DNA from: an uncultured Clostridia bacterium
GTDB lineage: Bacteria > Bacillota > Clostridia > Christensenellales > Aristaeellaceae
NCBI GenBank assembly: GCA_947600345.1
Contig: CANQGC010000046.1
Coordinates: 1-14,720 of the forward strand
Length of the DNA: 14,720 bases
Direction: 5' to 3'
Part shown: positions 1-7,318 of the stretch, in pieces
Layout of the letters: the number at the start of each line of letters is the position of its first letter
How positions within the stretch are numbered: the first letter of the stretch is position 1
Position numbers and translations under genes: made by a program
The notes under the pieces: generated by a model
What the model was told of the DNA's origin: nothing
What the model saw: the letters and a program-made list of their open reading frames with translations, nothing else
Databases searched by the model: none

Positions 1-143
1 GAGATGTTCATGGCGTGGAAGTAGATGGACACCAGCGCCTCCATCACGCTCATGTCGCCGCCGATGTGCCCCGCCTTGCCAGCCATGATCATCTCGACCA
101 CGTCCTGGCGCAGCTTATAAGATAGTGCCTTCAGGTTTTCCAT
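1..143 (-). CDS. Transketolase, N-terminal (ThDP-binding) subunit, partial
   Basis: The first 47 residues are visible and the gene continues past the left edge. The segment reads MENLKALSYKLRQDVVEMI and then a glycine- and histidine-rich stretch, KAGHIGGDMSVMEALVSIYF (residues 23-42). This is the conserved start of transketolase N-terminal subunits, with the GHIGG loop close to the thiamine diphosphate site. Known transketolases move a two-carbon ketol unit between sugar phosphates, and in many Bacillota and archaea the enzyme is split into two adjacent genes. Here the C-terminal subunit would be expected just beyond the window. ATG at 143 is preceded by GAGAGG at a good distance. It is the last visible gene of the leftward sugar operon, 51 bp after the hydrolase, which suggests a dedicated role in that pathway rather than housekeeping. 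The family call is firm; the substrate is unknown. Confidence 0.85.
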   Translation of the reverse strand, partial: MENLKALSYKLRQDVVEMIMAGKAGHIGGDMSVMEALVSIYFHAMNI

Positions 144-194
144 AGTCGTTCCTCTCCACTGAATTTGTATCCGCCCGTTTGAATCGTCAATCCT

Positions 195-1106
195 TTAACA
201 GGCCAGGAAGAATTTCTTCAGAGCCGCCGCGAGGCGATCCGGCGCTTCCAGCGCAAGGCTGTGTCCGCACTCTTCAAATACATCGTTGTACACGACATTC
301 TCCGCAAATTCCTTCATCTGTTTTTCCACAGTGTTGCCGAAAAACTCGGGGGCGCCGATCGTCATAACCGGCATCTTCAGCTTGTTCTTTTTCAATTCCG
401 CATTGATCTCTGCGTTTCGGAATCCAGCACGATAGGTTTCCAATACGCCCCTCAGGCCGCCGGGTGACTTGATATGTGCGACCCATTCCTTGATGCACAC
501 TTCGTCGATCGCGTTGGGATTCCATGTTTCTGCCTTCATCCACCAGGACCAGAATTCCTCCTCGCGGCCCGCGATCATGAATTCCGGCACATGCGCCATC
601 CAAAAGAAAGGAATGTGCCACTGCCAAGTGCCGTTTTGGTCGAACTGCCGGCGTACATTCTCCTTCGTAAAGTAGGACATGGCGTCCAGGTCCTCGCCCG
701 ACAACAGCATCTCACAGAAGGAAAGCGCTCTGACGCGATCCGGATAACTCGCGGCAAGCACATAGGCAAACTCCGCGCCCCTGTCTTCGCCGTGCACAAA
801 ATAGGAATCATAGCCCAATTGCTGCATCAAATCCGCCATATCATGCGCATTGGTCAGGGAATCGTAACCCTCCGCTGCTGTTGGACGATCCGTATCGCCA
901 AACCCTCGCAAATCGGGAGCGATGACGGTAAACTTGTCGGTCATCAGCGGAATCAACTTATACCAGTAAAAGTGGGTCTTGGGCGTGCCGTGAAGCAGAA
1001 GCAGCGGTTCGCCCTCGCCGGCGATCACGTAGTGCATGCGGATGCCATTGACGCGCGCGCGCATATGGCGAACGGGCTTATGGTTATGGTCATAGATCTC
1101 AGGCAT
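195..1106 (-). CDS. Alpha/beta hydrolase, Asp-nucleophile type (epoxide hydrolase / haloacetate dehalogenase branch)
   Basis: 303 residues, cytoplasmic, with no signal peptide. The oxyanion-loop motif HGTP is at 39-42, DLRGFGD at 65-71, and the nucleophile elbow GEDRG at 106-110 places Asp108 where esterases carry Ser. The catalytic His is H282 in ECGHSLALEAP. Glu132 after the next strand is a candidate acid. HGxP plus an Asp nucleophile is typical of soluble epoxide hydrolases and fluoroacetate-type dehalogenases, which act through a covalent alkyl-enzyme ester. W163-H164 and Y225 lie in the cap region where those families hold halide- or epoxide-binding residues; that mapping is inference. 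The frame stays open upstream to 1214, but ATG at 1106 is preferred because GGAGAGGAG precedes it and the longer form would overlap the ATPase gene. It sits 37 bp after that gene, so co-transcription is expected. Substrate unknown: an epoxide, a halo-acid or an unusual ester or lactone are all possible. Confidence 0.85.
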   Translation of the reverse strand: MPEIYDHNHKPVRHMRARVNGIRMHYVIAGEGEPLLLLHGTPKTHFYWYKLIPLMTDKFTVIAPDLRGFGDTDRPTAAEGYDSLTNAHDMADLMQQLGYDSYFVHGEDRGAEFAYVLAASYPDRVRALSFCEMLLSGEDLDAMSYFTKENVRRQFDQNGTWQWHIPFFWMAHVPEFMIAGREEEFWSWWMKAETWNPNAIDEVCIKEWVAHIKSPGGLRGVLETYRAGFRNAEINAELKKNKLKMPVMTIGAPEFFGNTVEKQMKEFAENVVYNDVFEECGHSLALEAPDRLAAALKKFFLAC

Positions 1107-1143
1107 GTGAATTCTCCTCTCCAATCCAATCGTTGAGTAAGCG

Positions 1144-2670
1144 TTAATATGAATGCATGATTTCCAAAATGCCCTTTTCTGTGAATCGCTCCTCATTGCG
1201 ATGCACTTCGGCAATGATTTTGCCTTGGTCGATGATGATAATGCGGTTGCAGATGTTCAACAGCTCTCGCGTCTCCGGGGAATAAACGATGATGCCTTTG
1301 CTTCGAGCCTTTTCCTGCAGAAGCAGATTGTAGATCTCATTCTTGGCCTTGATGTCCACGCCGCGAGTGGGCTCGTCGATGAGGATCACGTCGGAATCAC
1401 GAAAAAGCCATTTGGAGACAACCACCTTTTGCTGATTGCCGCCGGAGAGGAACTGCACCTGCTGTTGAGGGCCGGTAGTTTTGATCTGAAGTTTCGCAAT
1501 GTAATCCTTCGCAATCTCCGTGGACAATTTCTTGTTAATGAATTTGCCGTTGCCGCGGGTCTTGTTCAGGGACGCCACCAGTACATTGTTTTCAATGGGC
1601 AGGCCCATCGCCAAACCCTCCTGCTGGCGATCATTGGTAATCATGCAGACGCCCCGGCGGATCGCCTCCTCGGGCAGCGCCGCCTTCAGCGGTTCGCCCT
1701 TCATCAGCAACTCACCGCCCTCATACTGCATGATGCCAAAGATGGAATACATCAATTCGGTAATGCCAGAGCCCTTTAGCCCAGCCAAGCCGACAATTTC
1801 ATTTTCATGCAGGTCAAAGGTAATGTCGTTGAACATTTCATGTTTAGAAAGGCCCTTTACGCTCAACAGGATTTTATCGCCAACCTGTCCCATTTCGCGT
1901 TCGGAGTATTCGCCCTTCCACTTGCTCTCTCCCAGCATCATGTTGATGATGTCCTTTTCGCGCAGCGTATCCACCGTGCGATCAAAGGTGCCCGCTTCGA
2001 CGCCATCGCGCAGCACAAATACGCGATCGCTGATCTGAACGATCTCTCGAATCTTATGGCTGATGAAAATAATGCCCGGGCCCTTTTCCCGCAGACCATG
2101 GATGATTTCAAAGAGATGCTCGACTTCCTTCTGATTCAAGGCGGCGGTCACTTCGTCCAGTATGAGCAGTTTAGGATTCATCAGCATCGCCTTGGCGATG
2201 GAAACGATTACCTTGCTGACCAGGCTGATGTCGCGCACCCGTTGCTCAACGTCGATATGAAACCCAAGATTCTCCAGCACGGCGGTGCTCTCTTTCCGCA
2301 TTCTTGGACGATCCAGATGTCCGAGCGCGGAACGGTACTCTCGATTTAGGAAGATATTCTCGTAAACGAGCATATTTTCGCAAAGCGAGGGCTCTTGATG
2401 CACCATTCCAATCCGCAGCCGCTCAGCGACATTCGGATCATCGATGCTGACCTTCTCGCCTTCAAACCAGATTTCGCCGCTGTCTGCATGGTGTACGCCC
2501 GCCAGCACATTCATCAGGGTGGATTTGCCCGCACCGTTGGAACCAATGATTGCGACAATCTCGCCGCGATTGACATTGAAGTCAATCCCCTTCAGAACGG
2601 GCACGTCGTTAAATCCCTTTTGAATATTCTTCATTGCGAGCAGCGGTTTCGAATTTGTCCTGTTTTCCAT
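1144..2670 (-). CDS. Sugar ABC transporter ATPase, tandem-domain RbsA/MglA/XylG type
   Basis: 508 residues with two fused nucleotide-binding domains (NBDs), the usual size for the CUT2 family that powers ribose, galactose and xylose uptake from the cytoplasmic face. NBD1 has Walker A GSNGAGKST at 43-51, Q-loop Q92, Walker B LLILDE at 168-173 and switch His H205. NBD2 has the degenerate Walker A GLKGSGITEL (297-306) normal for the family, signature LSGGNQQK at 408-415 and Walker B VILIDEPTRGVD at 428-439. NBD1 is odd: where relatives have an LSxGxQQ signature it reads ISLVSKVIVSIAKA (148-161), and Walker B is followed by VTAAL instead of PTxAL. ATG at 2670 follows GGGGGA. The gene starts 18 bp after the permease stop, and the two permeases and the binding protein are just upstream. 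Substrate cannot be deduced from the ATPase. Confidence 0.93.
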   Translation of the reverse strand: MENRTNSKPLLAMKNIQKGFNDVPVLKGIDFNVNRGEIVAIIGSNGAGKSTLMNVLAGVHHADSGEIWFEGEKVSIDDPNVAERLRIGMVHQEPSLCENMLVYENIFLNREYRSALGHLDRPRMRKESTAVLENLGFHIDVEQRVRDISLVSKVIVSIAKAMLMNPKLLILDEVTAALNQKEVEHLFEIIHGLREKGPGIIFISHKIREIVQISDRVFVLRDGVEAGTFDRTVDTLREKDIINMMLGESKWKGEYSEREMGQVGDKILLSVKGLSKHEMFNDITFDLHENEIVGLAGLKGSGITELMYSIFGIMQYEGGELLMKGEPLKAALPEEAIRRGVCMITNDRQQEGLAMGLPIENNVLVASLNKTRGNGKFINKKLSTEIAKDYIAKLQIKTTGPQQQVQFLSGGNQQKVVVSKWLFRDSDVILIDEPTRGVDIKAKNEIYNLLLQEKARSKGIIVYSPETRELLNICNRIIIIDQGKIIAEVHRNEERFTEKGILEIMHSY

Positions 2671-2688
2671 TCATCTTCCCCCGCTTTC

Positions 2689-3702
2689 CTAAACTTCTAC
2701 GACGTTGAGTTCCCGGAGGCGCTTGCTGTCGCTGAGTTTGTGAATGATGGCAAACAACACGATGAACAGGCCGGTGACAAACGTTCTGTGATAGGACAGA
2801 AAGCCAACATTGCTCATAACATTCGAAAGAACCGCCATGAACAACGCGCCCTTCACCGTGTCGATTAACCGCCCGCCGCCGCCATTGAGCTCTATGCCGG
2901 CAATGATCGCTATGGCCAGCGCGGTCATCTCGTAGCCCGTGGTCTGGGTGACGTCACAGGACTGTAATTTGGAAACAAACACCAGGCCCGTAAATCCAAC
3001 CAGCGCGCCGGCAATGACATACATGAAAATCTTCCAGCGATCGGTATTGATGCCGCACATTTTTGCGGACTTTGTGCTGCCGCCGGTGGAATAGACGCGC
3101 ATGCCAAATTTCGTAGAAGTAGTCAAATAGATAAAGAAAACAGCTATGACAAGAAACAACACAAAACACAGCGGTACGAGGTTCATGAACTTCGATCCCC
3201 CCAGAACCTCGGAATTCTCGACCCTCGTCATAAACAGAGGCGTGCCCTTCGTGACGATGTAGCCGATACCCGAAACCGTGTACTGCATACCGATGGTAGC
3301 GACGAAGGGCGGTACATGGCCCTTGACAACGATGATGCCATTGATGATGCCGGTCACTGTTGCAATCAGCATCGTAAGGCCAACGATTACCCACCAGGAC
3401 ATCATCACGTAGCCCCCGCGCACCATATTGCCACCGCCCGCCAATGTGTTTATCCAGTTGGCCAAATAAATGGCAAGCGCCGGAGAAACAACTGAGCTAA
3501 TGCCGATGGAAAGATCAATTTCGCCAACGAGCAACACCAGCGATTCGGCAATGGCCAGCGTACCGTAAATAGCGGTGGTATAAAGTATTACGTCAATATT
3601 GTTATTGACGAAAAAGTAAGGATTCGTCAGCCTGCCCAACAAAACCGTAAGGATTACTGCCCCCCAAAGGAGCTCCTGCCGCAGAATTTTTCTAAGCTTC
3701 AT
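2689..3702 (-). CDS. Sugar ABC transporter permease, RbsC family (second permease of the operon)
   Basis: 337 residues, very hydrophobic, with about 8-10 predicted membrane segments. The family hallmark GEIDLSIG is at 60-67, followed by NGIIVVKGHVPPFVATIGM (121-139), the cytoplasmic loop STGGSTKSAKMCGIN (205-219) that contacts the ATPase, and GIELNGGGGR (269-278) before the last segments. These match the branched BPD_transp_2 permeases of CUT2 sugar importers. ATG at 3702 follows GGGAGGG. It starts 21 bp after the first permease ends, and the pair is clearly divergent in sequence, so the membrane channel is probably a heterodimer rather than the RbsC homodimer. Its substrate is set by the binding protein. 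Confidence 0.92.
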   Translation of the reverse strand: MKLRKILRQELLWGAVILTVLLGRLTNPYFFVNNNIDVILYTTAIYGTLAIAESLVLLVGEIDLSIGISSVVSPALAIYLANWINTLAGGGNMVRGGYVMMSWWVIVGLTMLIATVTGIINGIIVVKGHVPPFVATIGMQYTVSGIGYIVTKGTPLFMTRVENSEVLGGSKFMNLVPLCFVLFLVIAVFFIYLTTSTKFGMRVYSTGGSTKSAKMCGINTDRWKIFMYVIAGALVGFTGLVFVSKLQSCDVTQTTGYEMTALAIAIIAGIELNGGGGRLIDTVKGALFMAVLSNVMSNVGFLSYHRTFVTGLFIVLFAIIHKLSDSKRLRELNVVEV

Positions 3703-3723
3703 GATGAAAACGTCCCTCCCTTA

Positions 3724-4698
3724 TCATGTGCGCTTGCGGGCGCTCAGGCCGTAAAGGAACACAACGAGTATGATCATGACGCCCTTGAGAGTAATCGAGA
3801 CATAATTACCCAAGCCAGCAATGGCCATCATGTTCTGCATCAGACTGATGGTTACGAAGCCAAGCAACGTACCTACCAGTGTTCCGACGCCGCCGCTGAG
3901 GGAAATGCCGCCCAGTACACTGATGGAAATTGCCGTAACGTCGTAGCCATCCCCCAACTGGACGGTAGCACTTCCGAGCTGGCCGGAGAGCAGCAGCGCG
4001 GCAACGGCGGACAGCAAGCCGCAGACGGTAAAGCAAATAACCTTTATGCGATTGATGTTCACGCCGCTCATCCACGATGCGCGCTTGTTCATGCCCGTAT
4101 AGTAGATCCTCTTTCCAAAAGCGGTCTTCCTCAGCATAAATTCAAACGCGATGGCAGAAAACACGCAGACGAACAGGGGAATGGGAATGCCAAGAATGCT
4201 CCCCTTGGCAAGCAGGTTTGTCAGCGAGTACACTTCCGTAATGTACTTTTTCTGCGCCTTGACGAGTATTGAAGCCAGGCCGCCATAGACGGATGACATT
4301 CCGATCGTCAGCATCAGAGACGGAACTTTGGTGCGCGTAATGAGTATGCCGTTAAGAAAACCTGTAAAAAGTCCCGTAGCGAGGATTGCAACGATGGTCA
4401 GGGGCTCGTTGATGTCGTATAGCTTTGCAGCTACCGCCATGGAGAGCGTCATAATCGTTCCCACGGAGACGTCAATCTCCCCTGTGAGGATTACCAGGCT
4501 TAAACCTGCGGCGACGATGCCGCCGGGCGCATATGTTCTAAGCATGTTTTCCAGGTTCTTGAGCTGGAATACCTTCGGGATGAAAACTGCTGAGATAATC
4601 AGCAAAACCGCCAGAATCAGAAAGGATATCAGCAAGCCTTGCGTCTTCTCCGCAAGATCCTGATACACCCGTTTTATCTGGCCCGTTCCTTTCCGCAC
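3724..4698 (-). CDS. Sugar ABC transporter permease, RbsC family (first permease of the operon)
   Basis: 324 residues with a basic N-terminus followed by multiple membrane segments. GEIDVSVG is at 73-80, NGILITRTKVPSLMLTIGM at 116-134, the cytoplasmic loop YTGMNKRASWMSGVN at 200-214 and GGISLSGGVG at 263-272. It ends in a basic ARKRT tail. The family call is secure. The start is a GTG at 4698, supported by AGGAGG nine bases upstream. An ATG eight bases further upstream is out of frame, and an in-frame ATG at 4764 is cut off by a TAG after 14 codons. The gene lies 136 bp after the binding-protein gene, and that gap contains a strong stem-loop that probably lowers or buffers expression of the permeases relative to the binding protein. 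Confidence 0.92.
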   Translation of the reverse strand: MRKGTGQIKRVYQDLAEKTQGLLISFLILAVLLIISAVFIPKVFQLKNLENMLRTYAPGGIVAAGLSLVILTGEIDVSVGTIMTLSMAVAAKLYDINEPLTIVAILATGLFTGFLNGILITRTKVPSLMLTIGMSSVYGGLASILVKAQKKYITEVYSLTNLLAKGSILGIPIPLFVCVFSAIAFEFMLRKTAFGKRIYYTGMNKRASWMSGVNINRIKVICFTVCGLLSAVAALLLSGQLGSATVQLGDGYDVTAISISVLGGISLSGGVGTLVGTLLGFVTISLMQNMMAIAGLGNYVSITLKGVMIILVVFLYGLSARKRT

Positions 4699-4785
4699 GG
4701 CAGCATACCTCCTACATCGCTAGATTGCCGTTTTCGTTCGTTCTAGATTCGCAAGTTCCTTCATGATTGTATATTCCTGATAGAG

Positions 4786-4817
4786 TCGGCTGTCGCAAAG
4801 GACATTGCGACAGCCGA
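4786..4817 (-). terminator. Intercistronic stem-loop after the binding-protein gene
   Basis: The arms TCGGCTGTCGCAA (4786-4798) and TTGCGACAGCCGA (4805-4817) pair perfectly over 13 bp around a 6-base loop. In the transcript the stem follows the binding-protein stop codon by 17 bases. It is not followed by a run of T, so it is not a good intrinsic terminator. Such hairpins behind a solute-binding-protein gene commonly protect the upstream mRNA from 3' exonucleases, giving more binding protein than permease; applying that here is inference. Confidence 0.75.
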
Positions 4818-4834
4818 GACATCAGCGCGAAGGT

Positions 4835-6211
4835 TTATTGGGCTGTGTAGTCCGGGCCGGAAGCGTACTGATACCACTCATCGTAGGTCATGGACTTCAG
4901 ACCGAATACGGTTTCGCCGGTCGTAGTGACCAGGGGAATATTCGGGATGGCAACGTCCTTGGGCAGTTCTTCTCCCTCCAGCATCTTAATCAGGTAACGA
5001 ATGCCGATGTCACCAATCAAGGGCGTGTAGGGGCAATTGACTTCGATGGTGCCGTTCTCCAGCAGAGCGAAGGATTCCTTCGTATCATCGATCGTCAGCA
5101 TGATGATCTTCTCTCCATTGGCGCGGCTGTTCCAGCGATCGGCGCTGTTGATGGCCTCCACGGCCAGGGGAGTTTGCGTCAAACCCTCACAGAATACGGC
5201 ATCGATGTTGTCGTACTGCTGCAAAGCATTCTGGGCGTTGATCAAGCCCTGCTCCGTATCATCATTATCGAAGTAAGACTCCAGGATGTGGATATCGGGG
5301 AAGTAGGAGATTACCTTCAGGAACGGACCGCAGCGCAGAGTATCCGCAGTGACACCGGCAGCCTTGCGGAGCAGGACGATGTTGCCGCTGATGGATTCGC
5401 CATTGGTCTCCTGCGCCAGCTTCCAAACCAGATAGGCGCCGCACTGCGCACCATTGGCCGGGAAATTGCCGGAGACGGTGCCGGTGATATCAGAATAGCC
5501 ACACAAGCGGTCCACGGTGATGACGGGAATGCCTGCGTCCATGGCCTTCTTCGCGGGTGAGGCGGTCGCGGCCTCTGTGCGAGGCCACAGCAGGATGGCG
5601 TCCACCTGTTGAGAAATCAGCATCTCTATGGCATCATCGCAGCCGTTGGAATCCAGGCCGTAGTCCATCCAAACCAGCTCGATGTTGTCGTGCAGGCCAG
5701 CCTCATACTGTATGGAGTCGTAGAGATTGCCCATCCAGGAGTCGATGGCGGAAATTGCCACGACGCCAATGCGGTAAGTCTTGCTGGCATCGCCAATGGG
5801 ACCAGCGGGAACCGGCATGTATTCCGTATAGGCCATCTTCAGGTTGGTATTTCCGCTGTAGGGGCCGGTAATTTCAGTACCATCGCCCAGCTTCCACTCG
5901 TAGTCGCCGTACACGACGCCCTCCGGGGCGCTCTCCGCGTAAATATCCAGCGCATCATTCATGTAGAGATCGTATGCTTCCTGGTTGGCGGTGGAGATGG
6001 GAAGCTTCACGAAGAAGTCGATGATCTCGCCCTGGGAGAGGCCTCGATCTGCGAGCGTATTGAAGAACGCATAGGCCTCCATGCCAGACAGGCCGGAAAT
6101 TTCCTCAAGAAGCTGGTTCAGCAGGGCTTCGTCGGCAGAAGCAGTAGCGGGCAGCAGAATGCTCAGTGCGAGACACAGCGTGAGCAGCAGGGCAACGATT
6201 CTTCTCTTCAT
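4835..6211 (-). CDS. Secreted sugar-binding protein, periplasmic-binding-protein type 1 (RbsB/MglB-like) with an N-terminal extension
   Basis: 458 residues. A signal peptide is clear: MKRR, a hydrophobic core (5-20), then ATASA-DE giving an AxA cleavage site near 26. There is no lipobox cysteine. The periplasmic binding protein core starts at about 147 (YRIGVVAISAIDSWMGNLYD) and continues through QQVDAILLWPRTEAA (201-215), GIPVITVDRL (227-236), DAVFCEGLTQTP (337-348) and the C-terminal ENGTIEVNCPYTPLIGDIGIRYL (385-407). D234 and R235 are in the usual ligand-contacting turn. Residues 28-146 have no counterpart in ordinary RbsB-size proteins of about 300 residues; the part up to 95 looks helical and acidic. 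ATG at 6211 follows TAAGGAGG. It is the second gene of the operon, upstream of both permeases, and fixes substrate choice. The ligand cannot be named from sequence. Confidence 0.9.
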   Translation of the reverse strand: MKRRIVALLLTLCLALSILLPATASADEALLNQLLEEISGLSGMEAYAFFNTLADRGLSQGEIIDFFVKLPISTANQEAYDLYMNDALDIYAESAPEGVVYGDYEWKLGDGTEITGPYSGNTNLKMAYTEYMPVPAGPIGDASKTYRIGVVAISAIDSWMGNLYDSIQYEAGLHDNIELVWMDYGLDSNGCDDAIEMLISQQVDAILLWPRTEAATASPAKKAMDAGIPVITVDRLCGYSDITGTVSGNFPANGAQCGAYLVWKLAQETNGESISGNIVLLRKAAGVTADTLRCGPFLKVISYFPDIHILESYFDNDDTEQGLINAQNALQQYDNIDAVFCEGLTQTPLAVEAINSADRWNSRANGEKIIMLTIDDTKESFALLENGTIEVNCPYTPLIGDIGIRYLIKMLEGEELPKDVAIPNIPLVTTTGETVFGLKSMTYDEWYQYASGPDYTAQ

Positions 6212-6278
6212 GATGAAATCCTCCTTACATTATCTGTACACCACGTCGGGTGCAAAGGTACGAAATACTATGCTTCAA

Positions 6279-7058
6279 TTAGTAGATGGTAAAACCGCCG
6301 TCGACCACCAAATCTTCTCCGGTGATCATGTTGGATTCGTCGCAGGAGAGGAACAGCACCGCAGCCGCAATCTCATCCGTTTCAGCAAAGCGATGCGCGG
6401 GAATCTTCTCGATCATGTCCGTCTTCACCTTGCCCTGCCAGGCGCGTTCGCCCATGTAGGTATTGACCACCGTCGGGGCAACGCCGTTGATATTGATGCC
6501 ATACTCCGCCCATTCCAGCGCACAGACCTTGATCATGCCGACCAGAGCCGCTTTGCTCATGGTGTAGCCCACATGCTTGTTGATGGCGATGAAATCGGCC
6601 TGGGAAGTGATGCAAACAATCTTCCCACCTTTGCCCTGCTTGATCATTTGGTTGGCCACCGCCTGGCAGGCGCGGAATACACCCACCGCGTTGATGGCAA
6701 TGTGCTTCTCGACATTCGCGATTTCAATGTCTGTGGCCCGGTAGAGATCCACGAAGCCGGGCATGGCAGCCAGCACATTCACTTCGCCAAATTTTTCGAT
6801 GGTAGCGGCCAGCATGGCATCAACGCTCTCCTGCGAAGTAACGTCGCACCTAACGCCGAGGGTTTCTACGCCGTAATCCGCGGCGATGCTCGCGGCTACG
6901 TCCGGGCAATTCTGCTTGCAATCCGCGATTACGATCTTCGCTCCCTTATGGGCGTACATCCTCGCGGTAGCTTCCCCGATGCCGCCAGCGCCGCCAATGA
7001 CGATGGCAACCTTCCCGGTCAGGTCCAGATCTCCAGTGACTTTCTTATAACCAATCAT
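6279..7058 (-). CDS. Short-chain dehydrogenase/reductase (SDR), probably NAD-dependent
   Basis: 259 residues, the classical SDR length. The Rossmann glycine motif is GGAGGIG (22-28), with GG in place of the usual TG. Asp46 at the end of strand 2 (VIADC) favours NAD(H) over NADP(H). The usual NNAG is altered to AAMPG (97-101). N123, S152 and Y165-x-x-x-K169 (YTMSK) form the catalytic set, and the C-terminus has ITGEDLVVDGG (245-255), typical of FabG-like enzymes. SDRs of this shape oxidise or reduce a hydroxyl/carbonyl on polyols, sugars or acids. It is the first gene of the transporter operon, with ATG 7058 after GGAGGG, about 35 nt below the predicted transcription start, and 67 bp ahead of the binding protein. 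It probably performs the first oxidation of the imported compound. Confidence 0.92.
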   Translation of the reverse strand: MIGYKKVTGDLDLTGKVAIVIGGAGGIGEATARMYAHKGAKIVIADCKQNCPDVAASIAADYGVETLGVRCDVTSQESVDAMLAATIEKFGEVNVLAAMPGFVDLYRATDIEIANVEKHIAINAVGVFRACQAVANQMIKQGKGGKIVCITSQADFIAINKHVGYTMSKAALVGMIKVCALEWAEYGININGVAPTVVNTYMGERAWQGKVKTDMIEKIPAHRFAETDEIAAAVLFLSCDESNMITGEDLVVDGGFTIY

Positions 7059-7099
7059 GTTGTTTCCCTCCGTTTATAAAATTTAGTTTTTATGACTTC

Positions 7100-7128
7100 A
7101 TTATATCCATAAACGTTTATGATGTCAA
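7100..7128 (-). promoter_or_regulatory. Consensus sigma-A promoter of the SDR-transporter-hydrolase operon
   Basis: On the minus strand TTGACA (7128-7123) and TATAAT (7105-7100) are separated by exactly 17 bases, a 12/12 match to the sigma-70/sigma-A consensus. Transcription would start near 7093, giving a leader of about 35 nt before the SDR ATG. The spacer is almost filled by the palindrome at 7108-7121, so a bound regulator would block RNA polymerase directly. Confidence 0.9.
7108..7121. promoter_or_regulatory. LacI-type operator O1, perfect palindrome in the promoter spacer
   Basis: CATAAACGTTTATG is its own reverse complement over all 14 bases. It has the central CG step at which LacI-family dimers insert their hinge helices. 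It lies between the -10 and -35 boxes of the operon promoter and about 220 bp from the start of a divergent LacI-family gene, so it is the natural binding site of that regulator. Confidence 0.85.
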
Positions 7129-7267
7129 CCGGCCGTTTAGATGATTTTTTACACTTATTTCTAGTTATATTATACAAATTTTCCTGTCCTGTATATGTAT
7201 TTAGCTGGTATTATATTGAAATTCGCCTTGTTATGCACTAATTTCAGTATTAAATTTATAAATACCA

Positions 7268-7296
7268 TTGACATGGGAGATCTTTTCATTTATAAT
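7268..7296 (+). promoter_or_regulatory. Consensus sigma-A promoter of the LacI-family regulator
   Basis: TTGACA (7268-7273) and TATAAT (7291-7296) are separated by 17 bases, again a 12/12 consensus match. Transcription would start around 7303, about 42 nt before the regulator ATG. The stretch between the two divergent promoters (about 7129-7267) is AT-rich and shows no further recognisable element apart from a CGTTTAG half-site at 7134-7140. Confidence 0.88.
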
Positions 7297-7318
7297 CTAT
7301 ATGAAGGATTTACAGACC

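Noticed and set aside
474..1136. Long + strand reading frame opposite the hydrolase.
   Set aside because: It is antisense to a gene with intact catalytic motifs, lacks a ribosome binding site and has no recognisable domain.
4721..4764. Possible leader peptide or longer permease start: ATG at 4764 gives 14 codons and a TAG, in frame with the permease.
   Set aside because: The AGGAGG before GTG 4698 fits the permease start well, the 14 codons show no recognisable feature, and such a short open stretch is expected by chance.
7070..7083. CGTTTATAAA half-site near the SDR ribosome binding site.
   Set aside because: It matches one arm of the operator but has no symmetric partner arm, so it is not called as an operator.
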